From Dipteronia dyeriana (Eukaryota; Streptophyta; Magnoliopsida; Sapindales; Sapindaceae): a stretch of 64,000 bases of DNA. Both the position numbers and the translations under genes were made by a program. Under the pieces are notes generated by a model that was given only the letters and a program-made list of their open reading frames with translations, did not search any database and had not been told where the DNA came from. Shown one piece after another: positions 32,978 to 45,018 of the stretch (the first letter of the stretch is position 1; every line of letters begins with the position of its first letter). The stretch covers positions 13,161,291 to 13,225,290 of the forward strand of contig CM065301.1 of the NCBI GenBank assembly GCA_032871835.1. Direction: 5' to 3'.

Positions 32978-33574
32978 TATGGTTGGCCGAACGATAGTTT
33001 ATGAATTGGATCAGATTCGAATCAGACCAAAGCAACTTGTCTGAATTGTCGAATTGGATATGTTAAACCTGTAAAGAAAAAGATGAAAGACACAAGCAAA
33101 TAAAGCATAAACGAAATTAGAAGATACAAAGGTGGAGATCTTGTATGAGCCTTAGGTGAGCTTGAGCTGAGCTTTAATGGAGTTGACGATCGAGTTTAAT
33201 GTTTTATCAGTTTCGGTGACTGGATTTTGGTATAAGCAGAGTTTCGGCTAGCAATAGCTTGAATGATGCCAAAGAAAAATCTGAGAGCCCCCTCAGTGAA
33301 TGGAGGGTTTTGTTTATAGACTCCTTATGCCAACTGATCGTGGAAGATATTCTGGAGATAATGGGAGATCTCGATCCCCAAAATCTTTGGGAGGATCTCG
33401 TGAGATAATGTTCAGAAGCAATTCAAAAATTGCTATCGCTATCGAGTGACCAAGTCAAATGGTGACTCTGGCAAGCTAGTTTAGGTTGATCCAGATCTCT
33501 TGACTTAGTCAAAATTTCACATAAATATTGATGGGCTTATGCCCTAGGCCTTAAGGCCTTATTTTACTACTACA
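32978..33574 (-). repeat. 3' LTR (597 bp)
   Basis: Plus strand TATGGTTGGCCGAACG...TACTACTACA. On the minus strand it has a TATA box, TCTATAAACA, at 33313-33318, within a segment of about 81 bp that the 5' LTR has lost. Confidence 0.85.
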
Positions 33575-34465
33575 GTTTGTCCCACACTCTCTAAAGAAGT
33601 GAACTGAGTTAGATAGTGCAAAGCTTTTTAGTCGAGTCGAATGAGCATGCGACATTATCTTATGTTCAGTCGAACGACTTTTTGACGATGTGTCGAACAA
33701 CTCGGCTGTTACATAGCGTCGACTACTTTTTATAGTGAAATATAGCAGAAAGGGTATCAAAGTGTTTCAGCTTCTAGGGATGATGTGGTCCTTTTACTTT
33801 TGGTACGATTTTGTAATCTAGGCACGATTTTGTAATCTAGGCACGTTTATCGAAAAGGTTGAATTTTAAAATAACCCTAGTTACTTACCTTGGTTAATCG
33901 ACATCCACCAGAGTCGCGACATGTGTCTGTCTTGAGTTTAAACGTGGTTTGTATAAAAAGAAACTTCCTCGAGAAGTTTTTCGCTTTAACTTCGACTGTT
34001 GAACTCTTAAACTCCTCAAAACCTCTTAATTCCCAGAGATTCCAGATTACTTCTGTAACACTCGTCATTTCTTCGCAATCTTCATACTATAAGGTACGCG
34101 ATGGTTTCCTTACTTTTTTTACAGCGAGGATTTAATTTTTTGTTTTCTTAGGGAGTAGAAATTATCATAGCATTTTCTTGAATATATTTCCAGAAAATAA
34201 AAATAATTCTTCATTGTTCTTCGCGTGATGTACGGAATTTTTGGCATAAAACCTATCTTTGATGGATTAGATCCATTTAGGATGTATTGAATTCCTCGTT
34301 TAGTTGTTTTGTGTATTTAGTGTTGTAGGTCTCTTAGTCGATTGACGAGAAATTGAAAGAAATAGTGTTGTAGCCGTAATAGATCTTGAATCTTAGATCA
34401 TAGGTTTTTTTATAACCCTATGTGTGGATCTTTAGAACTGTAGGTGTTGACTTTATGTTTGGTTT
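33575..34465. other. 3' region between LTR and antisense ORF
   Basis: Begins with a purine-rich tract on the minus strand (GAGAGTGTGGGAC). A duplicated GGCACGATTTTGTAATCTA lies near 33800-33840. The rest may be promoter and leader of the plus-strand ORF. No domain seen. Confidence 0.4.
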
Positions 34466-36113
34466 ATGCTTGACTCTTGCATTTTTACGCTTGTCAGCAA
34501 TATGTCGAACGACAATACAACTTCCTGCTTCAAGATCACTTGGACTCCTAACGGAAATGAAAACGATATTGGAGATGGTGTTGAGGACGACTCACTAGAT
34601 GTCAATCGACAGATCACTCTAGTCGACCCTTCATTAATATTAGACGAGGCAGGTCCTTCGGATATGGAACTTGTCAGGGTTGTTGAAAGTGATGTCGATC
34701 ACCTAGAGCATATAAATATAGAGGAACCATCATGTTCTGGTAGACCATTAGAGATACTGGCTGGTGAAAATCCAAAGACTATGTATTATTTTGATGAAGA
34801 TATGGATACTCTGAGGACACTTTACCGAATTCTGAACGACGTTAAATTAAGGTCAACTAAAGAACATGAACGATCTGACTGGGACATTCCTGAATGGACA
34901 TGCTTTTAAGAATATAATTTTCGTCAAGGGTTAAGATTCCCAGTTCCCTCGTTAGCACGTCGTATGTTAGTTTTCTTCGAACTTGCTTTTGGTCAATTAA
35001 TGCCAAACACTTGGTGGATAATGATTAGTCTCACCGTTTTGCGTGAGAAGTATGGTTGCAATTTTGGACTAAGTTCACTTTTGCACAACTATTATTTGAA
35101 GGAGCATCTTAGCGAGAAAGGTCGATATTTGCTGATCTTGAGATCTAACACAAAACCCCTCATCATGGATCTTATGATGAACGACCATAGGTGAGAGAAC
35201 ACTTACTTCTTCGCCAAAGGTCCTCTGATTAATGGTCCTTTTAGGAATGAGAAGTATACATACCATAGGATTTGGAACAGATAAGGTGAGTTCCTTTTCT
35301 GCTGATTAGTTGTAGTAGCCTTAGTATTTTCAAGTCTTTTGACTCTAGATTTTGTCCTTGTAGAAACAACAGATGGTGTAGATATGCCAAAATGTGAAGA
35401 CACCGAGAGTCATACGGCTAAAGTCTTATCGATTACAAAGGAAGAGAGAAGTTGGAAAGTGTTAATGGGAGTAGGTAACCATAAGCCTAGCTCTATATGG
35501 CTTCATTCTACATGGAATGTGCCAAGAACTCCATACCCTTGTTTGAAATATTTAGTGTTGTACACCTGGGTTAGGGGAAGTTTTGAAATGCTTTGTGGTA
35601 CACAATTTTTAACCCCAATTACTGATGTTGAACGTCGTTTCACATCCAAGTCGATCGAAAAGATGAAGTTTGATTTGACAGACCCGAATGCTGCAAAGAG
35701 GAAGGTTATGGAAAGCACAAGGAAAAAGGTTGAAGCCCTCAAAATAAAAGCAACCGAAGGGGAAAAATCGACGGACACCTCCGGTGCCCCCATTGTCGAT
35801 AAGCCACTAGAATCATCTCTAGTGTTTAATCTCCCCTGTGATCCAAAGAAAAGAGAAACCTCTGTCAAGGACAAGACAATTGTACAAAGTTCAAAAGAAG
35901 TTACCACTAGTGTCGAATAGCAGAGGCTGAATTTGACCCCGGTTTCCTTTCCTCCCATCGCATGTTTATGTAAGGAGCCTAGATCATTTTTACAGAAGTT
36001 GGACGACCTCCTTTTTCCTAAAGACATAAAGATTTTGAAAGGAACCAAGTTGGAAGAGGTGATCGATGAAGGCATTCTCTCCACCTTCAAGGTATATGTC
36101 GTCTGACTCATTT
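34466..36113 (+). pseudogene. Antisense ORF of the Tat-type element (Transposase_28-like)
   Basis: Three plus-strand blocks (34466-34909, 34964-35194, 35339-35920) connect across stops. Block 1 is acidic (NENDIGDGVEDDS) and ends DWDIPEW. Then FRQGLRFPVPSLARRMLVFF and QLMPNTWWIMISL, followed by REKYGCNFG and FFAKGPL. This is the pattern of the gypsy-type transposon domain (PF04195 family) found antisense in Tat elements. Block 3 has WNVPRTPYPCL and then a Lys/Glu-rich tail (RKVMESTRKKVEALKIKATE). The strand is opposite to pol in the same element. Function unknown. Confidence 0.65.
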
Positions 36114-36238
36114 ATATTTTCAAGTAGATGTCGTGTGGAGTTTTCAGTATTTTGTTTGTTTTTTCTTTACTAATATTGTAGGTTATTTCACAGGCTCTAC
36201 AAGCTCAATTATTTTTTAAACAGCAGATTATGGTCATC

Positions 36239-36746
36239 CGAGATAAAGGTGCATGATTCCCTGAGGTAGGAGTGTGAATGAATCAGAAAATCCAAGGAGG
36301 AGGTCGACTCAAAATTGCGTTTGCAAGTAGAAGAGATTGCAAAGTTACGAGAAGCGATTGTTGACAAGGATCGAAGCCTGGCGAATCTCGAAGGAGAAAT
36401 CCAGGTTAAGGACTAACATATTGCTTTGAAGGATCAACATATTGCCGACCTCAACAATCAACTGATGGACATTGCTTATAAAGTCATCTGGAAGACACGA
36501 GTCAACCTTTCAAGGAGTTTTTTAGGAGAGAATTCAAAATGGGATCCTAAGGATGAAATGGAAGAGTGGGAGGGGAACGAGCGAATGGAGGCTGAAGTTG
36601 CTAGTACGGGAGATGAGGGTGACAAGGCCGTTGACGATGTTCCTGCTGCCATTGAAAAAGACCCTCTGATCGACACTTTTCACAATACTCCACGATTTTT
36701 CTATTTTATCTACTGTTTTATTAGTATAATCTTTTTTTTTTTGTAA
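36239..36746 (+). pseudogene. Antisense ORF, coiled-coil exon
   Basis: Preceded by a splice-like TTATTTCACAG at about 36182-36192. Translation shows heptads, KEEVDSKLRLQVEEIAKLRE and DKDRSLANLEGEIQVKD, with ALKDQHIADLNNQ. An acidic tail follows (DEMEEWEGNERMEAEVAS). It parallels the coiled-coil block at 27041-27598 in the other Tat element. Confidence 0.55.
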
Positions 36747-37640
36747 ATTGGTACTTGTTAAATATTTAGTTTGTTATATCTCTTTCTTGATCTGCTCTTG
36801 TCATAACTTGCTTTCAGTTTTGGAGGTGTTGATATGGTTTATTTTTTATTGACATTAACTTGAGTCACTAACATGCGTAAATTAAGTCAACACATTTTTT
36901 TTATTGAGACAAGGCTTGCATGTGTAAAACTCAATCTACATGAATTTCATGTGAAAAAACTTAACTTTTGGTCGACACGACCTTTCTATTGAAGAAATCA
37001 CTGTCACACGTTAATTTTGATTTACACAACCTTTATATTAAATAAATCACTTTCATGCGTTTAATTTGGTCGACACAACCTTTACATTGAAGAAATCGCT
37101 TTCATGCGTTTAATTTGGTTGACACAACCTTTAAATTGAAGAAATCGTGTACATGCGTAAATTCAAAAATCTCTTATATGCGTATATTTAAAAATCGCTT
37201 ACAAGAGTTGTTAGACGGGTTTGTCCCATTGATACTCCCCCAACTATCAATGATCCATGTCACGAACGGGTTTGTGAGAGTTGCACCTAAGTGTCGTTGA
37301 AGACCCTTTTGAATCATTTGCTTGAGCCTGTGCGTAGTTTTGATTTTTCCTGCAATAGTTGATGTGTTTGTTTGTCGAGGATGACAGCATAGTGTAAGTA
37401 GATCATGTTAGGGGATTTTTGTTTTTGAGCTCAGCTTTGCACTTAGTTACAACTAATGGCATCATCATTAATCTTCGTCGGCTGACTCGTTAGTATTTGA
37501 AATATATTCAAAAGTAACTGAAATTGAAAGCAAACGGAATTGAAAGTAGGTGAAAATAGAAAAGGTGTTTAGAAGTGATACTATTTTAAATGAAGCGTGT
37601 TCCAGCTGTTGTGTATCTCTCGCCCGTCAAGGTCATGTAG
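36747..37640. other. Non-coding spacer between the converging ORF sets
   Basis: Contains four to five imperfect repeats of a unit of about 60 bp around 36960-37160 (TCGACACAACCTTTACATTG, then AAGAAATCGCTTTCATGCG). No coding potential. It may hold the facing 3' ends of the sense and antisense transcripts. Confidence 0.55.
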
Positions 37641-38640
37641 TTTGTATGCTCCATTTCCTTTGACCTCAGTGATTTGATAGAGGTCTTCCTATGTCGGGGC
37701 CCAATTTTCCTTTCTCTTGTTCTTTTGTATTTTGAAATACTCGTCGTAAGACGTAGTCATTGACTTTGAAGGTTCTAATTTTGTCTAGGTGGTCTAGTTC
37801 TAGCAACAATTCCTGATTATTTTGTTTTTCATTAGAGTGCTCACTTCGGGCTGTTGTTAGCCTTGTCTCTATAGGGATTGCCGCTTCCACACCGTTATAA
37901 GACCATAACACTTTAGGGAGTTTGTCGGCCCACTCACTTTTTTTTTGCTTCGAGTCTTTTCTTTAATGTATTGATTATTGTCTTGTTTGTTGACTCCATT
38001 TGTCCATTTGCTTGAGGATATCTTAGTGTCGAAAATATGAGTTTGATGTCGTATTTATCACAAAAATTCTTGAAGTCGAACGATATGAATTGTGAATCGT
38101 TGTCTGTCACTATCTCCTTTGGTATTCCAAACCTGCAGATGATATTTTTCCATATGAAACTGCGTACCTTTATATCTCTGATATGCTGAAAAGCTCCAGC
38201 TTCAACCCATTTGGTGAAATAGTCGGTTAAAACCAACATGCAGGCAACCCCTTCTGGTGCTGCTTGAAGTTTTTCTAAAATATCCATACCCCATTTCATA
38301 AAAAGCCATGAGGCCGAAATAGAATTAAGTGTACCTGGTGGGAGATGAGACACTTGGGCAAACTTTGGCATTTGTCGCAGTTCTTCACGTGTTCCAGTGA
38401 GTCGATCCGCATTGTTGGCCAGTAGTATCCTGCTATGATGGCTCTGTTCGACAAGTTTCTTGTGCCTGAACGGTTTCTGCATTCTTCATCATGGAGATTT
38501 GCGAGAATGTCGTATGCTTCTCTAGGTGTGACGCACCTCAAATATGGACCTGTAAATAATTTTTTATAAAGTTTGCCATACAAAGTACAGAATTTAGCCG
38601 ACTAAGCCTTTATTTTTCTTGCTTCAGCTCTGTCGTCTGG
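37641..38640 (-). pseudogene. Gypsy integrase
   Basis: Zinc region HDEECRNRS...IAGYYWPTM...HVKNCDKCQ near 38400-38500. Core LTDYFTKWVEAGAF (first Asp), IVTDNDSQFISFDF (second Asp), YPQANGQMESTNKTI (Glu). C-terminal part VLRRVFQNTKEQEKGKLGP. Two frame shifts near 38340 and 37925. Confidence 0.85.
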
Positions 38641-38759
38641 TAATATATTTGCTTCCAAATCATTCTTAATTGGATCTATCCAGCTGATACCGTCGACTGT
38701 CGCGACGTTCTCTTCGTCTATCACTGGTTGCAGTATATGTATGATGGGTAAGGACTTGG

Positions 38760-39090
38760 GACCATTTTCTTATAACGTCGACCCTAAACTTGTAGGGGCA
38801 TCTGCTTTGGAATTTTCTGATCTAGGCACCTGCAATAAAGAGAAAGTTGCCATCCTTTTATCCTTAGCTTTGTAGGTTCCATTCATTTGTCGTATGACTG
38901 GATGTGAGTCGCTAAACACATGTATATTTTTAATTTCAAGACTTTTAGCAAGGTCGAGTCCTGCAATCATTGCTTCATTGTTTGTTGTGCGGAAATTGTA
39001 GTAGATCGACTACTCTAAGTTGTCCCCTTGTAGAGATGTTAGCACCAGTCCAAGTCCACTTCCCTTTATGTTACTCGACCCTTCGATTGA
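38760..39090 (-). pseudogene. Second (archaeal-type) RNase H
   Basis: Contains NNEAMIAGLDLAKSLEIK, IHVFSDSHPVIRQMNGTYKA and VPRSENSKAD. This extra RNase H after the normal one marks the Tat lineage. Confidence 0.75.
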
Positions 39091-39239
39091 TAATGTCCAT
39101 TGTCGTTTGTTGTTTCTTTCGTGAGCAACAATAGTTCTTGTTCGGCCTGTAATTGCTCACTAGGTGTAAAATTAGCTGTAAATTCAGTGAATACCTGGGA
39201 TTTCAGAGACGTCTGTGGATGGAAGGTAATATCGTGTTC

Positions 39240-40710
39240 GCTGATTTCGACAGCCCATTTAATGAGTCAACCTAAAATTTTCGGTTTTTGTAAAATATTC
39301 TTAAGTGGAAATGATGTAAGTACCTTGATTGGATGACATTGGGAGTAGGATATCAGTTTTCGTGTGGCCACGACCAGTGCATGGGCTAGTTTCTCGAGCT
39401 TGTTATATCTTGTTTCTGTGTCGAGTAACGATTTGCTTACGTAGTACACCAAGTGTTGCGAAACATTTTCTTTTTTGACCAGCACAGCACTAACTGCGGT
39501 GTCTGACACTGCTAAATATAGGTCTAATGTCTTATCGTTTTTTGACTTCAATAGTAGAGGAGGTGACATCAAATATTGTTTCAAGTCTTGAAACGCCTTT
39601 TCGCATTTTGAAGTCCAGTAGAATGAATTATTCTTTTTAAATACGTTAAAGAACAAATGACAAAGCTCTGATGATTTGGAAATGAATCTGTTAAGTGCTT
39701 CCACTTGACGTGTCAACTTTTGGACGTTTTTAATGCATTTTGGCCACTCCAGTTCTATAATTGAACAAATTTGGTCTGGGTTTGCTTCAATCCCTCTCTG
39801 AGTTACTAGGTAACCTAAAAATTTTCCTAACGACACTCCAAAAGAACATTTAGTAGGATTCAATTTTATACCGTAATTGTCTAGAATGTCAAACAACTGT
39901 CTGTCTATCTCAAGTGCTCTATATGCTGATTCGCGAGCAGTGACTTGACCAGCATATCGTCTATGTATACTTCCATTGTCGATCCGAGCATAATTGCGAA
40001 CATCTTATTGACTAACCGCTGGTAGGTTGCACCTACATTTTTCAAACCAAAAGGTATTACTTTATAACAAAAAATACCTCTTTCAGTGACGAAGGCCATT
40101 TTTCCTTAGTCGTTTAGATGCATAAGGATTTGATTGTAGCCTGAAAATACGTCCATGAAACTTTGTAGCGGATGTCCTGAGGTAGAGTCGACAAGCATAT
40201 CGATGTGAGGCAGCGGGAATGGATCCATTGGATAGATCGTGTTGAGGTCAGTGAAGTCGATACAAACGTGTCATTTCTCATTCTTTTTCTTCACAGCCAC
40301 GTCGTTGGCTAACTAGTCGGGATATTTAACTTCTTTTACGAATCCAATGTCTATCAGTTTTTACACCTCCTCGTTGATGGTTTTGTTTCTTTCGGGCATA
40401 AACTTTCTCCTCTTTTATTTTACTAGCTGATATTCAGGGTCAACCTGTAATTTGTGTACGATTATCTTTGGATCGATTCCACACATGTCTGAGTGCATCC
40501 AAGAAAAACTATTGCATTGTTGTCTCAAGAATTCAATCAACTGGTTCCGGAGTTTGACTGGTAGTCTGGATTCGATTGACATCATGTATTTCGGGTTATC
40601 TTGGTCGATCGACACCTCATCTAAATCTTCCATTTTTTGCTTGTTTAAGCTCGACTCAGACATAGCTTCATGTAATTGGTATAATTGTTCCCTCTTCATC
40701 TTCATTGCAT
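39240..40710 (-). pseudogene. Gypsy reverse transcriptase and RNase H
   Basis: RT palm: FGLKNVGATYQRLVNKMFA and EVYIDDMLVKS (intact YIDD). Thumb: KLNPTKCSFGVSLGKFLGYL and ANPDQI. RNase H: LYLAVSDTAVSAVLV, VYYVSKSLLDTETRYNKLEK and ALVVATRKL. The N-terminal RT between 40400 and 40100 is broken (FVTDLN-type pieces in other frames). Confidence 0.85.
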
Positions 40711-40720
40711 TCTGGTAACA

Positions 40721-41400
40721 TTATCTTGCTGCTCTCTGTTCGCCTTTAATTTTACGCACTCCCCACTTGGTTGGGAACTTGATTATTTGATGGTAGGTTG
40801 ACGGAATTGCCTTCATTTCGTATATCCATGGGCTACCGAGGATTGCATTGTAGAGTGATTGACAGTCAAGCACCATGAAGTTGATGTATAAATTTACCCC
40901 TTCGGCGTACACTGGTAGGGCGATTTCACCCGATGTGCTTTTCTGTTCGCCACTGAATCCTATAAGCATAGTCGTTCGATGACTAATTTTCGATTCAGCC
41001 ACTTTCATTTCTCAAATCGCACAGTTAAACAATGTATTACATGAGCTTTCGTTATCTACTAACATGCATTTTTTTAGGCAATTCAAAATTAATAAAGAAA
41101 TAACTAGAGCATCATGGTGAGGAGAAAACAAATCTGATTTTTTGGTCGACTTGAAGGTGACCGTCTCGTCTATTGCTAGTGGATGTTTTCTGTTAGGTCC
41201 AATCTCCGTGTTCGACACTTGTCGAGTATGTCTCTTTGCAGTAGTGTAACGGATACCAATCACTTTCGATCCGCCTACGATGTAGTTGATAACTCTATCT
41301 GGCTGGGGCAGTATTGCTTGATTGTCGTTTGGAAATGTGTTTTGCTTTTCCTCTCGTCAATCGATAGTCTCATTCCCTTTGTCGGTAAGGAATTCTTATA
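40721..41400 (-). pseudogene. Gypsy aspartic protease
   Basis: Contains CLKKCMLVDNESSCNTLF, matching the family's LVDTGSSANVLF-type active site with T-G changed to N-E. Then AESKISHRTTMLIGFSGEQK, PVYAEGVNLYINFMVLDC and YNAILGSPWIYEMKAIPSTYH. Frames shift at 41010. Confidence 0.8.
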
Positions 41401-42910
41401 GATGCCCTCGTTTCACCAGTTCTGCTACCTTTAGTTTTAGGACGATACAGTCATCTGTTCGATGGCTATGATCTCTATAGAACTCACATCGGAAACGTGA
41501 ATCTCGATGTTCTGGGGGTGCATTCATTTTCCTTGGTCATTTGACGATCCTACCCATTTCTTTCATCACGGCCACAAGATTGACTGGCTCAATGCTGAGA
41601 TTATATTTAGGTATCGAGGTTTGTGGTCGACTAGTCCTTGGCATATTTTGATAGCTTGATCCTCTATTGTGTTGTCCGCTGTTTCGATTGTCGCATCGAT
41701 TCATTGTTAGATACAGTTTGACTCTTCGATCGTTAGATCTTCTGTTGACTCGATCATTGCGACTATTGTAGTGGTTTACTTTCTCCATGTAACTTGCTTC
41801 ATATTCTTCCCATTTGATTTGGGCCCACGCTTTGTTTAGAACGTCTTCCATCGTCTTGCAAGGGTATTTGGTAAGATCCTTGTAAAGGTCGAAGTCGAAC
41901 CTGACTCCATTCCCGAAGGTCGAAATTGTTGTAGCCTGGTTACAATTTAGGATTTGCACATTCTCTCTATTGAAACGTCCGACATACGCTCTAAGGTTCT
42001 CGTTGCTTCTCTGGGTTATCGTATATGAATCGTCCGACTGCTTCTCCAATTTCCTGTTGTTCGTGAATTGCTCCGTGAATGTATATGTGGGCTGCACAAA
42101 AGAAGATATAGAATTGTTAGGTAAATTCATGTACCATTGTATCGTTGGACCGCTGAGGCTCGACCCAAATACGTTGCACATGCAGGCTTCTCCGAGGTCG
42201 CGTGGGATTGCTGCGGTGAATGATTTGCTTATACTAAGCTATGTGGTCGTCCGGATCTGTTGTTCCTTCGAACTGCTTCATGTTTGGGAAACTAAATTTT
42301 TGGGGCATTTCTACGATAGTGTGGCATCGACGAATGGTAAATCCACGAAACTGTTCAGCCGTACTCTTTTTGATGGGTGCATGTACTCTTGGGATCCTTT
42401 GGAATAGGGTCTCCATTTCTACGAACCTGGGAGAAAGCTTAGGGTTAGCAAAAATGTGTAATCCAGCATATTGTGTTACTAAGTTTGTGGTCGACTAGAG
42501 TGACGCATGAGTCCTTAGGGTGTTATCCTGTTGTCGATCGACAACCAAATTGGGCTCTTGTAGTACTTCTCGCCGAATCGGTGGTGTATGATCATTTGTT
42601 TCCGCTTGAACCGTTCTTGTCGTATCCTGGCTCACCCCCTGGTTGGCATTCTCTTCCTGGCCCATCAGATCCGCTGGTACTGTTGGAGCTGTCGTTCCCG
42701 TTTCTTGTACATGATCTTCTATTTGGACAAGAGGTGTTTGTGGCACGTTGTTGGGTGTACACTCGATTATTGCTCGTAACTCTGCATTTCTGGTTCGAAT
42801 CGTTGCGTTCTCCGCTTCGATCTTTTACAGCTTTTGGGCATTGGTTGCCATTTGATCAGTCAGTTCGACCAATTGTTGCTCCATAGTTGGGGTGCTTCTA
42901 TCTCCAATCA
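41401..42910 (-). pseudogene. Gypsy gag
   Basis: N-terminal blocks PFSPEI-like ETLFQRIPRVHAP, FTIRRCHTIVEMPQKFSFPN and FEGTTDPDDHIA. Then SLSGPTIQWYMNLPNNSISS and FTEQFTNNRKLEKQ, the Retrotrans_gag core. A basic Arg/Asn-rich tail and RDHSHRTDDCIVLK follow, the gag C-terminal signature of this lineage. Broken by stops near 42200 and 41530. Confidence 0.85.
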
Positions 42911-42951
42911 TTTTTTAAATAGCTCGTTTACTATGTTCAAGTTGTAAGAGG

Positions 42952-42968
42952 CCCCACGGTGGGTGCCA
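42952..42968 (-). other. Primer-binding site
   Basis: Minus strand TGGCACCCACCGTGGGG, three bases inside the LTR. This is close to the TGGCGCCCACCGTGGGG site common in plant Tat elements. Confidence 0.75.
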
Positions 42969-42971
42969 AAC

Positions 42972-43492
42972 TGTGGTTGGTTGAACGACAGTTTATGAAT
43001 TGGATCGGATTCGAATCAGGCCCAAGCAACTTGGTCTGAATTGTCGAATTGGATATGTTAAACCTGCAAAGAAAAAGATGAAAGACACAAGCAAATAAAG
43101 CATAAACGAAATTAGAAGATACAAAAGGTTGGAGATCTTGTATGAGCCTTAGATGAGCTTGGGATAAGCTTTAATGGAGTTGACGATCGGGTTTAATGTT
43201 TTATCAGTTCCGTTGATCGGAGTTTTGGTATAAGCAGAGTTTCAACTAGCAATAGCGTGAATGATATTCTGGAGATAATGGGAGATCTCGATCCCTAAAA
43301 TCTTTGGGAGGATCTCGCGAGATAAAGTTCAGAAGCAATTAAAAAATTCCTATCGCTATAGAGTGACCAAGTCAAACGATGATTCTGGCAAGCTGGTTTG
43401 GGTTGACCCGAATCTCTTGACTTGAGCCAAATTTCACATAATTACTTGTGGGTTTATGTCTTGGGACTTAAGGCCTTTTTTTGGCAACTACA
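42972..43492 (-). repeat. 5' LTR (521 bp), TATA-containing segment deleted
   Basis: Plus strand TGTGGTTGGTTGAACG...GGCAACTACA. Relative to the 3' LTR it lacks 33268-33348, including the TATA box. The breakpoint is at a shared GAT, so short-homology deletion is likely. Confidence 0.85.
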
Positions 43493-43715
43493 CCGATAAT
43501 TATCCTTGCAAATTGCAACTAATCAATTTTATATACTGCACACAGCACACCTAACAAAATCATAAAATATAGTGGCGCCCACATCATATGCTTTCCTGAA
43601 CCAGTTCCCGAAAATATTTGATTCGCTGGTTCGCAGCACTATCGTAGATACGATCACACCTAAACAATACACAGGATAACCACTAAAACAGGTAAGGCCT
43701 CGGTCTTCTACATAG
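43493..43715. repeat. Local repeat copy C, upstream segment
   Basis: ATTATCCTTGCAAATTGCAA..., TATACTGCACACAGCACAC and GTGGCGCC... recur at 48427-48600 and at 54212-54290 with 55735-55860. It holds the target site of the gypsy element. Confidence 0.7.
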
Positions 43716-44320
43716 TACTATGCACGTTTGGGGATTGAGGATGGATATAGGTCCCATCATCCTTATCCCCATCCCCACTTCCTAGATCCTTCCCCCATCC
43801 CTCCATTTCCCCATTTAAGAAAAATAGGGATGAGAATGTTTGGGGGGAGGTCCCCCCAATCCCCATCCCCATCCTCATCCCTAATTCTCCATTTTTTCCG
43901 TTTTTTTTCTTCTGTTTTTCTTATCTCCCGGTCCTTCATTTTATTTCCCTATTTAACTAAAAATTATAAATTAAATTTTAAAAAAATAAACATTTCATTA
44001 TAAATAAAAAATATCAATACATTACAAATTCAACATAAATTGTTTCAAATAATTTAAATACATATTATAATTATATTTATATACTTTTGGGGGAAATAGG
44101 GAAATAGGGAAATGAGGATCTCTATCCCCATTCTTATTTCAATTTAATTGTTGGGGAAATGGAGAAATTGAGAAATGGGGATGACCCCCCATCCCCATCC
44201 CTATTTTTATTTGGGATGAAAATTATCCACATCCCTCCGTTTCTCCATTTCCCAAAAAAAAATCTCTAAATTGGGATGGGGTACGGGGATTTGGGACCCT
44301 GGTATAAATGTGCCTCCCTA
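43716..44320. mobile_element. hAT-like MITE rich in GGGGATGGGGAT
   Basis: Left end TACTATGCACGTTTGGGGAT; right end reading inward TAGGGAGGCACATTTATACC. The better preserved end of a related copy (47954, inward) is TAGGGATGCACGTTTGGG. The interior arms are inverted CCCCATCCCC/GGGGATGGGG strings around an AT-rich core. The target duplication is not preserved here because flanking host sequence is deleted. Confidence 0.65.
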
Positions 44321-44336
44321 GTGTGAGGTGACCGCC

Positions 44337-44355
44337 TATAAAACATTAAACCCTA
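44337..44355 (+). promoter_or_regulatory. TATA box plus telo-box, copy C
   Basis: TATAAAACATTAAACCCTAG, 16 bp downstream of the end of the hAT-like MITE. Confidence 0.55.
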
Positions 44356-44933
44356 GCCGCTTCATGTTCACCTCTCACAAATCTCTCTCTTCCCAAATGA
44401 CTTTCTTTTCTTTCTCAAACGCCAGCCGGCGAGTCTTTCTCGTCCACTGAGACGAGATCGGCTCTCTCTCTCGTTCCCTCTTCTCTTTCTTTGTCTTCTT
44501 TTTTAAATTTTGATACAGATGGATCTGGTGGGACTGGATTTTTTTTTTTTTGTAAACAAGATTGTGGTGGTAAAGATGGCAATGGTGGTCTGTTATAATT
44601 GCTCTGTAACCCCTATTTTTGTTTGATTTTCTCGGTTTGAATGGGTTTTGATGATTTTCTTGGTTTGAATGTGTTTGAATGATTTTATGGGTTTGATTGG
44701 GTTTGGAATCTTTGTATGATTGCGTGGGTTTCTTTGATTTTCTGTGTTTGTGGCATTTTCATGGTTTTTTTGGTTTGTTTGAATTGATTTTTTTTTCTGG
44801 AATTCTGGAAAAGATTGAATATCGATTTTGTAGTTTCTTATATTTCCTTCTTGGGTGTGTATGTTGTGATTGAGTTCTTCTCTCTTCTATCGAGTTCTTA
44901 CATTTGATTTTTTATTTCTATTTAGAGTGAACA

Positions 44934-45018
44934 CAATGAAGAGAAAATTATGGTTCGCTCGTCGTTCTTAATGGCATAATTGCCTTGACGACACTACCAT
45001 ACCCTGAGTGCTCTCTCT
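44934..45018 (+). ncRNA. snoRNA-like module C1
   Basis: Same core. Here the box D position reads CTGA, the exact consensus (ACCCTGAGTG), and C' is TTGACGA. The terminal stem is shorter on the 5' side (GAGTGAACAC). Confidence 0.35.

Larger units (their letters stand above)
32978..43492 (-). mobile_element. Complete but decayed Tat-type Ty3/gypsy retrotransposon, TSD CCGAT
   Basis: Two related LTRs (32978-33574 and 42972-43492) enclose, on the minus strand, primer site, gag, protease, RT, RNase H, second RNase H and integrase, then a long 3' region with plus-strand ORFs. The five bases CCGAT flank the element at 32973-32977 and 43493-43497. The left LTR begins TATGG where the right has TGTGG, a mutation of the TG end. 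Coding regions contain many stops and shifts. Confidence 0.9.

Noticed and set aside
43728..44003. Pro-rich 91-codon ORF
   Set aside because: Lies in the CCCCATCCCC arms of a MITE and is mirrored by a similar ORF in the inverted copy at 47709-47927.
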